From: Scolanthus callimorphus
Lineage: Eukaryota; Cnidaria; Anthozoa; Actiniaria; Edwardsiidae
Assembly (NCBI GenBank): GCA_033964015.1
Contig: JAWWUD010000062.1
Coordinates: 606,001-670,000 of the forward strand
Length of the DNA: 64,000 nt
Reading direction: 5' to 3'
Program-made: the position numbers and the translations under genes
The notes under the pieces: model-generated
What the model was told of the DNA's origin: nothing
The model's input: only the letters and a program-made list of their open reading frames with translations
Databases searched by the model: none
Part shown: positions 23,501 to 33,809 of the stretch, piece by piece
Layout: each line of letters starts with the position of its first letter
How positions within the stretch are numbered: the first letter of the stretch is position 1

Positions 23501-26500
23501 CCCCTAAAGAAAGAAATAACACAAACAAAACCTTACAAACAATTCCTGTACCACAGGATGTCAAACTCTTTGGTCAACAAGACAGTGAAAATGGGGTTGG
23601 GGGACTTTGCTTGATATGAGGGTGGGTATGTGCCACTGTGGGGACCTCCAAATACAGAGAATATTGTCTGTGCCAACAAATGAGTCTATCTTCCTTGTAG
23701 AAGACAGAAGGTGTCCACTACACAGTCTATAACTTCTAAAGAAGCAGCTAAATGCTGTGCAGGTCTTCATTATCATACCCCATAGGCCTTATCATGGTTT
23801 CCGCCAGCATTTTGTTGGGTAGGCAAGAAGTTCAAAATCCCACATAAACTCTGCAAATGCGAAGTGAAATTATTGTGAAAATATTGCACATATCAACAAA
23901 ATACTTAAAATAAGTGCCCAAACAATCAATCTATTAAATTTCAGCTTCCTACGCTTTCTCTAAAGCAGGGAGTTGTGAGAGAACAACTCCCTGCTCTAAA
24001 TCAAGCGATTGTTGTTTTTAGTTTCCCACATCTACCCTGTATTTTGACAGGCTTTTTATGCATTGATGCACACATATTTTAGAGAATTAAAAACGCAATT
24101 GCTCAGTTCACAGTAGCTATAAGAATGCTATGATTAATATTGTGTTGACATGTTTGATATTTTCACAATGATTTCACTCTGCATTTTGCAGTGTTTATGT
24201 GGGATTTTGAACTTCTTGCCTACCCAACAAAATAGTGGCAGAAACCATGATAAGGCCTATTCTAGAGAACATTTTGTTTGTGTAAATGATACCCCATTCT
24301 ACTGGCTGAAGGAAAAAATTGGGACCCCATTTCACAACACATACCGTAGCCATATAGCTCTTGTAAGGGAGTAACCCCAGGGAATTGACATAACATTAAT
24401 CATATTATGTATAATCAATGTATCTCAATTGTGAGATTAGAAAAAACAGAACTACATTAATGTATACAATGTACATGCATCCTTAGCCTCTGGTATAACA
24501 ATAATTTCTTTTGGAGAAAATTGAATAAGAAATGGAAACTTTTTGAAATGTTTAGGCATAAAAAAAACAGGGAAATTGAGCATAATTAATTTTCTAAATT
24601 CTCACGGAAGACAGGTCTCACTGTTTTGGCTCATAGACATGGTGACAATCACAATGGAGGCATAATGACTGTTTGCAGTCTACATAAAATTAAAATCTGG
24701 TTAACGTATCAGGTTTTGCCAGTATAATTATATCCTAATATTCTAACAATCTTACTGTAAGCTCTTTATTTATATGATTTGCCCGAGGGCCGGGCAATCC
24801 TCACAGAGCGAGGCTCCAATTACGAGGTTCCCTGGTCAGTGTAGTGGGTTAATAAGTTGTAAGCCCTGCAATGAGGATGGGCAACTTCCGACGTCCCCGT
24901 GGTTCTTTAACGTCCCTCTGGTTCCAGTTAGTGAAGTGCATGTGAGAGACAGGACCTACGGTTTAACGTCCTTATCCGAGAAGACGCGAAGGTCTAACCA
25001 TTTGCAGATGTTAGAGCAAAGGCAGCACCTTCTCCTCAATTATTAGAAAAAGACCCTGAGTGTTGGCCCGGCCGGGTTTTGAACTCCCAACCTCCCGCAC
25101 ATAAGCCCGGCGCTCTACCACTGCGCTAACCGGTCGTGTAATGCAGTTTTCTTTCTTTTTATTTTTTCCAGCCCAGTCCCTGGTGTTCTGGGCAGGTACA
25201 GTTATTAGAAGATTGGACATCACCCAGAAGCAGGGTTTAAAAAAGCAGCTGGCTGTGTGTTGTAGCTGACACTTTTTGCTTCTTTGCCAGCCATTTTAGG
25301 TCATAAATATAACAAAAGTCATGGTTTTAAGAAATTGAACATGTGTAGAAACTTAAGGTCAAATTGTGTGCGAAAACGGCCAAAGAACAATTGCAAATTG
25401 TGTAGCAACTTAGCAGATGGTACAGAAATTGCTCTATGATGCATATACGTACCCAGCATTACCGCACCTTGTCAGTGCCCTGGAATATTATCATTTTCAA
25501 TTTTTGTGCAGGCTATTTTTTGTACTATGTAGTGACCACAGACCCAGCAAAATTTGAGCAGATTTTGAAAAATTACTTTGAACTCTGAGATGCATCCTGA
25601 CCCAGCCCTCATACACCTTATTCCAAAATGGCTGACTGGCCCTTGATGTCTCGTTCTCATGAAATTATTCTTTTCTTTTATATTCACTCAAGCTCAAAGA
25701 CAAAAGATAGTTTCACCAGAGTGAGGCCACAAGGGCCAATGGAATAAAAAGTCACCATTTTGGAATAAGCCAGTTAGAGAAGCCACTGAAGTGCCAAGCA
25801 TATCAAGAACTTTGGCGGAGATTCCTATCTGAAAAAGACCCCATAAAGAGGAAATCGCTGTTCTATCAGACAAGAAAGATGCATACAGAGCTAAAGAATG
25901 CCTACTTCAAAACCAAGGCAGATCAACTGAATTTTGCAAGCGATCAAAGGGACACAGAACAGGAATTCCGGCTTATGAAACAATACACCTCAATGGCATG
26001 GCTGAATAGACCACTTGTGTCAACTCGAAAAACTTGAGGAACACTTCATTGTGCACTTTAGTGACCGTAAATACGAGGCGCAACCCGAATTAGAACAACC
26101 GGAGTGTTATCCCCACATAGTACCACCAGATGATACACCCACGATAGATGACTCAACACCAGAACGCGGAGAAGTAGAGAACAGCATAAAGAAAATGAAT
26201 GGCAAATGTCAAGGGACAGATAACATCTATGCCGAACAACTGAAGTACGTGCAGTCAACAGGACTGATTAACTACATCATGCTACTCATTGGTTTGATAT
26301 GGTCATGCGCTCAGGTACCAGTAAAGTGGCTAACAGCAAGCATTACTTGCTTATACAAGAAGGGCCGGAAGTCGATGGCAGAGAACTATAGAGGGCTGAG
26401 TATAATAGCTACAATATCGAAAGTCCTATCTGGGATAGTTGTCAAAAGGATAAGGGAGGTATATCAACACATCCTATTGCAGTCGCAGTTTGGTTTCCGA

Positions 26501-29500
26501 GCAAACAGATCGACTACTGACGCCATATATGCACTACGTCAACTACTCGACAATGCAAGGAGATCAAAGAAACCATTGTTTATAGCGTTTGTGGACCTGA
26601 AGGCTGCGTATGACTGGATACCGAGGAATGCCTTGTTTAAATGTCTAGAGAGCCGACTGAAGGCCCCTCGCTTGATATCTATATTACATGCACTCTACAC
26701 CGGCATGACGTGCATACGTGAAGGGAAGCAAACATCTTTTTGACACAGTGGTAGGATGTAGACAGGGAACACTGGAATCTACAATTCTTTTTAACATCTA
26801 TATGGATTTCGTTGTCCGAGTGGCCCATCATGAAGTTCTGAAGGAGCGCCCAGTGTCAGGTACTAAGGTTGAGTACTCCATCCCTAACGAAGTATCGCCA
26901 CGGGAATATCACCTGAAAGCTCCATCTCGGGGGACTACCCAGATAACTGAACTGCTGTTTGCTGATGATAATTTTTGCCAGCTCCGTAGAAGAACTGAGG
27001 ACTATCCTAGAAATCTATGACCAAACCTTTACACACTTCGGCTTGAAGATGTTATACAGTAAAACCGAGACTATGGCCTTCAATGTAGATGACGAAATAA
27101 AAAACCAGGGAAGTCTGATAAATATTGGCAATAACGAAATCAAGAATGACGTATGAAATTTCAAGTATCTTTGGTGTACGATCACTAATGACGAATTAAA
27201 AACATCTTGCTTCCTGCATGCGAGGATTGGGGCTGCCTTCCAGAAGTGGAACGAACTTAAACATGTTCTTACAGACCGATGAATAAGATCATCAACGTGT
27301 GTTAGATTTCTGACGACTTGCGTGCGGTCTCGCCTTCTATACAGTATCCAGGCTTGGTCACTAACTGAGGCAGAACTTGATACCCTTGAGGTTATATGGA
27401 CTGGTTTCTTGAGGAAAATGGTTAAGGATGGGTACGTCCGAAGGAATGTATCCACAGATAAGAGCAGGGAAAGGGGGGAGGATGAGGATGTAGACTGGCG
27501 ATATAAAATATCGAACGACCGCCTCTGAGAGATGACTCAAACGCTACCGATCCGTACTTTCTGTTTCTGGCAACATGTAAAATACATTGGACATGTGTGT
27601 CGGCTACAAAATACAGCTCTGCAAAAACAAATACTGTTCAGTATCGAAACGCCTAAAAAAATCTGAAATAAGCTAGAAACTATCCATCCACCAGCCATGA
27701 TGATGAAGACAGCCATCTTGCAACTGCTGGATCAGAGATTTCCATGATGATGACGATGATGTGTATGTTTCCGCTTGGCGATCACTCAGAATACAAATTA
27801 CCAGCAACTAGGCTGTTTTTCCCAAAAATTAAAACAGCTGTTAATTCTAAAATTAAAAAAAATTAAAATGAACATGCTTTGTACTTTCATGAATTACACT
27901 TACTCTTCATCTGTGAATTACAACCTAGTGTGTGCTGCATACTGTGCTCATTGATTCTATTCATTCCTGGAGTAATTATTGATGAAACCGATAATCAATG
28001 AAAATCAATATTAACCAATAATAATCAATGCTAATCAATTGATTAATATTGGGAATTGATGGTTAATTGATGAATAGAAATTTGTAACCTTTTAATCGAT
28101 TAGCAATCGATGATAGTATCATTATCGATTAACATCGATTACCATCGATTTTCATTGAATTCAATTCACCATGAAAAGGCTCAATAGGATTTATGAGTAG
28201 CACAATGGAGTAGTTGAGGAGTAGTAGTCAACTGTCGTTACAGAGAGTCCCCAATAGTGAGAGCTGAATCTCAGTGATTTTCAGTAAGATTCGTTTAGAT
28301 GGGGGTCCAACTTTTGTCCATAATAGCGAAGTGTCCATAATGTCGGGGTATCCAACTTTTGTCAACAAGGCAAGAGTTGACTGTAATATTAATCAATGGT
28401 CCGTATTATCTTCATTGATAACAGAGCTCCTCTTTTCTAGCAAATATTTCTCAATGAAATTCATGTTAATTGATGAAATTTGGTGTTAATCGATGACAGT
28501 TGATAATAATCGATGGAAATCTATGAAATTAAGATATGTCAACGTGTGACTATCCATTAATCATTGATTGCCAATATCAATCGATATTAGGGAGCATTCA
28601 TTTTTATGACAGGGGGTGGGCTGGCAAGAATTAAGGGGGGGGGGCATGTTAAATTTGGCACGTTTAAGTAGGGGGTCACCAGAAAATTTGAAAACTTCTG
28701 TGAGGGGTCATCGACATTTTTTGGAAGCAGTGACATTAAGGAGGCTGCCTACAATTTTTTCTGCCCTCGACCACCAAACTTTGTTTGCCTGCCGTTCAAG
28801 TACACAAACTTGTACCGGTCTGAGCTTTCACATGTTTACCCTGGAGGGTTTGAACTTTATTGTAATGTGTATTTTGTTGTGATCGGAGTTGCCATAGCAA
28901 CGTAATAGCCACGCCCTTATTTATTATTAGGTGCCAGTAGAAGCGTTGCTCGACCTAAACTTTTAAAATGACACCCCTCGCACTAATCCCTGAGTAGCAG
29001 ACAGTACTCCCAGCAAGTTTGGATAGAATTCATTGGGCCGATTTTATGTTATTCAAGAGGACTTTTTAAGGCTCCAAAATGTCAAAATTATTATGCCGCG
29101 AAGGTTTCCTGTAAAAAAAATGGCTGATATTTGCGTAATTAGAAGATCCTTGCCGCCCGAATTATCTACAAACCCAATGCAATATGTCAGCCAAATTTCC
29201 CTTCTTTGAATCCTTTCGATTTTGTTTGGCATGTGTTCAAGTATCGACAAGTAAACTGCAAAAGTTGAGAAATTTTAGCCAGAATTCTAAATCTTGCGTT
29301 TTTCTCACCTGACAAAAATCCCATATGTTAATATGTTTGCAACTTCCGTAAATTATTATTGAATATATACCAAAGATAACACCGAAGTCTTGAGTTCATT
29401 GAAGTATTTTAAGGCACCGAGAAAAAAATCCAAACTTCATTACTCTTTCGGTTTGCTTGACCCGGTTTTTGTCATTGTACTTTGTTTTTGCCTGTTAATT

Positions 29501-31479
29501 CATGTCGGTTTTCCCTAAAGCGAGCCACATTCCAACATGGGAATCGACCACTGCTTCTACGGCTCAGTGAATTCTCCACACAGTACGCTGTCACGCTTCT
29601 AAGAAGCAAAGCTGTAAAGACGTTGCATCTGGGCATATATATTTTGAATTTAACGGAATGTTTCTACTGAATGTTATCAGACATCTGAAATGAAATATAC
29701 CACTATGGTGCGAAAATTGAAATTCTATGTTTTGGTATTGTTCATTGCGTGACCTTGTTTGCTACGCTTTGAGAGCAAATAAATGCGCATTCTATGGCCG
29801 CAAAAACTACAACACGCTGGAATGTCGTTCGCTACAGGAAAAATCTACATGAAAGCTACAACAGGCGAAAACAAAGTACAATGAAAAACCTGGACAAGCA
29901 AACCGAAAGAGTAATGAAGTTTGGATTTTTTTCTCAGTGCCTTAAAATACTTCAATAACTCAAGACTTTGGTGTTATCTTTGGTATATATTCAATAATAA
30001 TTTACGGAAGTTGCAAAAGAATTAACATATGGGATTTTTGTCAGGTGAGAAAAACGCAAGATTTAGAATTCTGGCTAAAATTTCTCAACTTTTGCAGTTT
30101 ACTTGTCGATACTTGAACACATACCAAACAAAATCGAAAGGATTCAAAGAAGGGAAATTTGGCTGACATATTGCATTGGGTTTGTAGATAATTCGGGCGG
30201 CAAGGATCTTCTAATTACGCAAATATCAGCCATTTTTTTTACAGGAAACCTTCGCAGCATAATAATTTTGACATTTTGGAGCCTTAAAAACTCCTCTCGA
30301 ATAACATAAAATCGGCCCAATGAATTCTATCCAAACTTGCTGGGAGTACTGTCTGCTACTTAGGGATTAGTGCGAGGGGTGTCATTTTAAAAGTTTAGGT
30401 CGAGCAACCCTTCTACTGGCCCCTAATAATAAACAAGGGTGTGGTTATCACAACAAAATACACATTACAATAAAGTTCAAACCCTCCAAGGGTAAACATG
30501 TGAAAGCTCAGACCGGTACAAGTTTGTGTACTTGAACGGCAGGCAAACAAAGTTTGGTGGTCGAGGGCAGAAAAAATTGTAGGCAGCCTCCTTAATTTAA
30601 TAAAAGGATGCAGGCCTGTAAAATTACAACAAATGAGGAAATTCCTAATTGTCCTAATTAAATACAGGAAATGGTCTTGGTATCTACATGCCCCAACATT
30701 TCATCCTGATCTAGGGGGGGGGGGGGGGGGGGGCTTTCATTATTATAAAAATTGCCTGATGGGGCTTTGAGGTTTTTATTGATGCTTGGGAGGGGTTTTT
30801 GGAGGTTTTTGGGGCTGTATGAAAAATCTTGCCAGCCCACCCCCTGGAATAAATAATGAATGCTCCCTTATTAAATGATTTGAATGATTAATATCGATTT
30901 ATGGATTGGCAATCTGATGATCGATTTTCATCGATTAATTACTCCGGGATTCATTGGAACAAGATTGTTCTAAAATCAAGGAAGACATGTTACATGTAAG
31001 TAATAAGTAAGTTACATAATAAGCTTACGTTGTCCCATGTTCTTGTACATGTTGTGGTGGCTATCACATCTCTGTCCCTTCACACAAAATCCTTTTGTAT
31101 CAAAGTTCTCACGATCTGCATTTGAAGTTCCTAAAAACTGTTAAGAAACGATACAATTTTAGTGCTGACAGAATCAACGTTGTCGTTAGGCAGTAGACGT
31201 ACAGTAGTGTTGCTTTTCCTTCGGTTCCGTTTTGTCTTCAGGCCAACGAACAACCACGGCTAGAGGCGTAAAAGATGACTGGTGTCACTACACTACTTGA
31301 ATAGCAAGGAACCATAGCTATTTTGGCTACATACCTGCAATAAAACATTCAAAACAAAAAGGGCGGAAGCCGCCTCTGAAACCATACCGCCATTTTGGAT
31401 TTTCACTGTCTTGACGGTCTCCCTGTGGAAAGGCCGAAGACCCTGGGAACGAGGTTGCGTTTCGGACTTCCTGTGTCAT
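14591..31479 (-). CDS. ARB2A: ARB2A (FAM172A) homologue, spliced host gene
   Basis: Exons read on the minus strand: 23503-23423, 23012-22912, 22826-22761, 22685-22561, 21117-21054, 20955-20881, 19102-18983, 17331-17218, 16692-16599 and 15030-14591 (TAA stop at 14593-14591). All have GT/AG borders and matching phases. Recognisable family blocks: [38 protein letters not shown] (lipase-like HGSG), [21 protein letters not shown] (nucleophile-elbow-like AHSxGG), [21 protein letters not shown] and [12 protein letters not shown]2A is an Arb2-domain alpha/beta-hydrolase-like protein reported to act in co-transcriptional splicing control in the nucleus. Here the C-terminus adds about 115 acidic, Lys/Glu-rich residues in the last exon. 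Two upstream exons are inferred: 31130-31029 (Cys/His cluster [13 protein letters not shown]) and 31479-31335 with the start; their phases fit and give about 508 residues in total, but the N-terminus is unproven. Introns are full of transposons. Confidence 0.85.
15334..15569. mobile_element. Two tRNA-derived SINE copies, head to head
   Basis: The minus strand of the left copy reads TAGCTCAGTTAGTAGAGCGG (A box) and the plus strand of the right copy TAGTTCAGTTGGTAGAGCGG with GGGTTGGAATCC (B box). Both end AAATCCGGGT..GAGTTTCTCTGGTTGG, so the pair forms an inverted repeat. The tRNA-like parts cannot fold as intact tRNA. Lies in the last intron of the ARB2A gene upstream flank (between exons at 15030 and 16599). 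Confidence 0.7.
15570..16020. other. Intronic sequence without features
   Basis: T-rich intron of the ARB2A homologue. Two short frames here have no recognisable motif. Confidence 0.4.
16021..16309. mobile_element. MITE of the TTTTAGGG family, copy 1
   Basis: Ends GGGGATGATCGTC and inverse (GACGACCATCCCTC). Interior repeats GGTATCTTTTAGGG four times, as in the copy at 17427-17750. Confidence 0.55.
16728..16872. mobile_element. Foldback MITE family B, copy 1
   Basis: TAAGGCTGATTTCCATATAG continues TCTTATCTGTCGTATCTGTC, CATCAGTC and CGTGAAACAA, and is mirrored to TAAGGCCTGG at 16872. The arms cover about 60 bp each of 145 bp. Second copy at 54811-54940. It abuts exon 16692-16599 upstream in the ARB2A intron. 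Confidence 0.8.
17427..17750. mobile_element. 324-bp MITE, TTTTAGGG family copy 2, 8-bp TSD
   Basis: Ends CCGGGGGG...TGCTCGTCG and inverse CGACGAGCACCC...CCCCCCTGG. Direct repeat GATAAAAT at 17419-17426 and 17751-17758 (10 bp if GG and C are counted) is the target duplication. Interior has GGTACCTTTTAGGG blocks and a TCTGAAATTCAGGCTA segment also found at 56219. Confidence 0.72.
18262..18480 (+). mobile_element. SINE tail fragment
   Basis: CTTCTCGGATAAGGACGTTA through GGGACGTTAAAGAACCACGG matches, in opposite orientation, the body of the SINE at 24761-25136. The tRNA-like head is missing here. Confidence 0.6.
18701..18956. mobile_element. 256-bp MITE
   Basis: TAGAGCGGATTTCACATGAC at 18701 and its inverse at 18935-18956. 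Interior has CTCATTGGCTACTCG and CTGATTGGCTAGTG in loosely palindromic order. It sits 26 bp past the 3' splice-donor side of ARB2A exon 19102-18983. Confidence 0.75.
19256..20759. mobile_element. hAT-like non-autonomous element with nested LINE tail
   Basis: Terminal inverted repeats CAGGGTCCGTGGTTTGATGC (left) and the inverse of CAGGCCCGTGGTTTGATGCG (right). CAGG starts are common in hAT elements. Flanks ACATGAAG and ATGAAAGT are a possible degraded 8-bp duplication. CGCATAAT words recur near both ends. A LINE 3' fragment (19312-19880) occupies the left half. Confidence 0.6.
19312..19880 (+). pseudogene. LINE reverse-transcriptase C-terminus and 3' end
   Basis: A 117-codon frame (to 19665) contains [25 protein letters not shown] and FKQQLR, the conserved tail of many LINE ORF2 proteins (HxYxTR...NFxxP...G..WNSLP...FKxxL). 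The upstream protein is absent, so it is 5' truncated. A short 3' region ends in AATAAACTTCTTGTTGTTGG. Confidence 0.72.
21753..22520. mobile_element. 768-bp element with ~65-bp TIRs
   Basis: GTGCCTATAATAACAAAATA continues through CTTATAAGAAAGCCCTTTCAAAAT and is mirrored from 22455 to 22520 at roughly 85% identity. Flanks are AATTAAA and ATTAG. No coding capacity. Lies in the ARB2A intron between 21117 and 22561. Confidence 0.75.
23108..23339. mobile_element. 232-bp MITE with 8-10 bp TSD
   Basis: Flanked by ACTTGATG at 23100-23107 and 23340-23347, followed on both sides by CC. Ends CCTGGGAAGG and inverse CCCCCCAGG; interior GGTTAAAAATGG is inverted as GATTTTAACCCC. Similar ends to the 17427 element. 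Confidence 0.68.
23782..24260. mobile_element. 479-bp MITE with ~100-bp TIRs
   Basis: ATAGGCCTTATCATGGTTTC continues for about 100 bp and is mirrored at 24160-24260 with over 90% identity. A second hairpin, AGCAGGGAGTTGT...ACAACTCCCTGCT, sits at 23964-23995 in the middle. Intronic in the ARB2A gene if the upstream exons are right. Confidence 0.82.
24761..25136 (-). mobile_element. tRNA-derived SINE, full length
   Basis: On the minus strand the head starts CGACCGGTTAGCGCAGTGGT (A box) with GGTTGGGAGTTCAAAACCC (B box), then a body containing AAGGACGTTAAACCG and AACCTCGTAATTGGAGCC, and ends in a short TAAATAAAG tail. The body is shared with the fragment at 18262. RNA polymerase III promoter boxes look intact. 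Confidence 0.75.
25137..25750. other. Non-coding stretch between SINE and LINE
   Basis: AT-rich, no frame with a recognisable motif, no clear repeat ends. Confidence 0.35.
25755..27750 (+). pseudogene. LINE ORF2 remnant (reverse transcriptase)
   Basis: Reading frames in three phases together cover an [40 protein letters not shown], the motif A segment [13 protein letters not shown], motif [20 protein letters not shown], motif C LLFADD, and the C-terminal [19 protein letters not shown] and [11 protein letters not shown]. Frame changes occur near 26730 and 26970, with stops near 27155 and 27280. It ends in a GATGATGAC-rich tail at 27745-27762. No endonuclease part was seen upstream, so it is 5' truncated. 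It is intronic in the ARB2A model. Confidence 0.85.
28590..30867. mobile_element. Middle element of the nest
   Basis: GGGAGCATTCATTTTTATGA then CAGGGGGTGGGCTGGCAAGA is mirrored by TCTTGCCAGCCCACCCCCTG ... GAATGCTCCC ending at 30867. Runs of G at 28636-28645 and 30713-30733 follow each end. Without the inner insertion it is about 420 bp. Confidence 0.7.
28740..30591. mobile_element. Inner 1.85-kb element with ~800-bp inverted arms and TTAA TSD
   Basis: GGAGGCTGCCTACAATTTTT at 28740 is mirrored ending at 30591, and the inversion continues almost without break to about 29540 on the left and 29815 on the right. TTAA flanks both ends (28736-28739; 30592-30595), the target used by piggyBac and Kolobok transposases. 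The ~275 bp spacer and arms hold no transposase. The long arms would form a very large hairpin. Confidence 0.85.
30949..31028. other. Short unique stretch before candidate ARB2A exon
   Basis: Target duplication ATTCATT, then AT-rich DNA leading to the splice donor of the candidate exon 31130-31029. Nothing else seen. Confidence 0.3.
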
Positions 31480-32455
31480 CTTCTTTGACCATATATGGTT
31501 ACAGGTAGTACGCAATGCATGATGGTCAGGTAAGTTGAAATCATTGGCGGGTTCAAACAACAACATTCTTTAGCACGCAGGGAAGTTAGTGTTAAAATAA
31601 CACCTTCCTAGCAAATAAATGCTGCTAAATGTGCCTGAATCCACGGGTGTTCGTCAACTGAAGTCAAGGTAAGACCAAAGTTTTTAGTTTCCAGTCGGCA
31701 GTAGTGAAGGGAGACATGCTGGAAAGCACGCCATATAGTCATAGTCACATGTCATAGTCAGATGGGTAGCCGCCATCTTGGACACTGTACTTGTCTACTC
31801 GAGTGACCGTTTCAACTCCCTAGAACTACAACTCGAGCTCATTACTCAAATCTACTAAGGTTTGACTAGATCCATTTCGTTTCCCCCTCTTCACAGAATG
31901 AGTTTTATGCCGAGCCGCAAATGACCTCTGGACAACCTCAAATCAAAAAAGAGTTGTGAACACGTCAATGTCAAGGGTGAGTGGTCGTACACGGGCAACT
32001 TTTGACTCACTTATCATAATTACATCTGCAGTCTCTTCACTTCTTTTGCAACACTCAGAACTTAAAAGTTACCAGAATTGGACCTGTTAACTTTCATGAC
32101 GAAAGTAGTGTGAGAGTAATCTTTTTGCCGCACGAATTCAACGATTTCACTTTTTCAGAATTTTTTTAGCTCGCTCGCATCGCGCCCCGTCAAAAATGGT
32201 CGGATATTTTTGAGCTCTGGATATGTTAAACCTCGACTATTGGTGCTTTTAACTATTTGTTCGAATTTACTACCATTTTCGAGCTAACATGAACTGCAAA
32301 CTTTTTGCGAGTTTTTAGACGCTTCAAACGTGCACGTTGTTCTTCTTCTTCCTTTAAACTCCCCTCCTTCACATTTGAAGATTTTTGGGAGATTTAAAAA
32401 ACTTAACTAACAAAGCAAATAAATAAACATAATAAAGTTTGGTAGGTTAGTTCCT
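31480..32455. other. Possible 5' flank of the ARB2A homologue
   Basis: Upstream of the candidate first exon. Contains GCCGCCATCTTGGA (YY1-like core) near 31770 but no defined promoter. The exon itself overlaps a phrase (GCAACCTCGTTCCCAGGG) that is common in marine invertebrate repeats. Confidence 0.25.
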
Positions 32456-32458
32456 TCA

Positions 32459-33020
32459 ATGGCCAATAACAGCAAGCCTCAGTTTGAAGGAGGCTATGCT
32501 GGGCGCCCGCACCATCTCTTCAGGCAGACTATTCCAGTCTCCCATGGTTCTTGGGAAGTACAAGTACATGTGGTAGTTCATTTTTGAGCGGGGTATTTGG
32601 AAGCTCAAAGAATGTAGGTGGCGGGTTGGCCTGGGCACATGCTCCAAGGTCTGTAAGCCATCGGTGCTAACAAGCCCGTTTAGGATTTTATACATCAGGC
32701 ATAGTCTTGTCTCTTTCCTTCTTGTTTCTAGCAAAGTCCAGCCAAGTTCTTGTAGCATTTGAGTCACGCTGGCGGTTTTCTGGTGGTGATTTAAACAAAC
32801 CTTGCCGCTATCCTCTGTACCATCTCCAACCGGTCAATGTTGGTTTTAGTATATGGATCCAGGCTGCTGTTGCGTACTCAATGCTAGGGCGGACAAGTGC
32901 CTGATAAGCCGAGGTTTTAAGGCTGGTGGAACCTATCTTTAGGTTCCTTCTCAGGAAACCTAACGTGCTGTTTGCCTTCTTTGTTATAGTGTTGACATGA
33001 TTATTCCATCAGAGTTCAGA
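32459..33020 (-). pseudogene. LINE reverse-transcriptase C-terminal remnant
   Basis: The minus strand reads ANSTLGFLRRNLKIGSTSLK, ALVRPSIEYATAAW, then in another frame LGWTLLETRRKETRLCLMYK and YFPRTMGDWNSLPEEM, the standard C-terminal order of CR1/Jockey-type LINE ORF2 proteins. At least one frame change near 32800. No RT catalytic part is present. Confidence 0.78.
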
Positions 33021-33800
33021 CGTTTTGTTGATAAACAGTCGCGTTTCTGTTTCTGTTGAGGAGGTCAAAGCTCATGTTTACTTTTCGCACATGAATTTGT
33101 CTTGTGAGCTTTCACCTGTTGTTTTTTTGTATTTCCTTTCTGCAAACACAGCATTGGTGGATTGGTGCTGGATTTTTTTGCAAAGACTACTGAGTAATGT
33201 AAAGCTGTAAACACAGCTTTGGATTTGGTAGTAGATTGTTACCTGGGTGGAACTTCATTGGAACCGCGGTCGGTGTTGTTTCTTTTGGAAATAATTTACT
33301 AGTTTGAAAAACTGTCAGTTAAGTGAGGTTTTGAATCTAGATTGAGTGATATTTAAGAAAAAGACTTCTTGAAAGTCCTCTCGTTATGTACTTGACCTGT
33401 TCTAATAATTAATGAATTGCAGCCATTTCCACACATTGCTCACAAGGAATTCCAGCTGTACATCTCTTTGCAAACTAATCTTGAGCTGAGCCCTCAGTGA
33501 AGCTGCTGACCTGCTGTTATTTCTCATGCGCAGAAGAGAAAATAACCCCCCTCCCCACAGTCAAACTCTGAAGTTGCAATACTGTTTGAAATGTGACGGC
33601 AACGACAGCGGAGTTTTATAATTCTATTTTAGCTGATCGGAGAAACGAGGAAAGCTGAAAACTTCAACTAATCTTGATGAACATCCGTACTTTGCATCAA
33701 GATCAATGATGAAGCTTTGCATTTTCCCGGGATCGCATTTTAACTCACTGAATATTCCTGAGATCCTTTCGCAACATGAGCCATGTGATTCGAGAGAGGA
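33021..33800. other. Non-coding stretch
   Basis: Contains AAAGCTGTAAACACAGCTTTG near 33205, a small palindrome that also appears near 48300. A 64-codon frame at 33706-33900 overlaps the start of the tandem array and is not convincing. Confidence 0.35.
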
Positions 33801-33809
33801 TGTTTTGAT

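Larger units (their letters stand above)
27966..30948. mobile_element. Outer element of a three-layer nest, ~3.0 kb with insertions
   Basis: Ends CCTGGAGTAATTATTGATG and inverse (CATCGATTAATTACTCCGGG). A perfect 7-bp direct repeat ATTCATT flanks it (27959-27965 and 30949-30955). Subterminal DNA is rich in ATCGATTA words on both sides. Its own length without the nested insertion is about 705 bp. Confidence 0.68.

Noticed and set aside
25070..25136. Functional tRNA gene on the minus strand
   Set aside because: A and B boxes are present but the cloverleaf does not close and the sequence continues into a SINE body.
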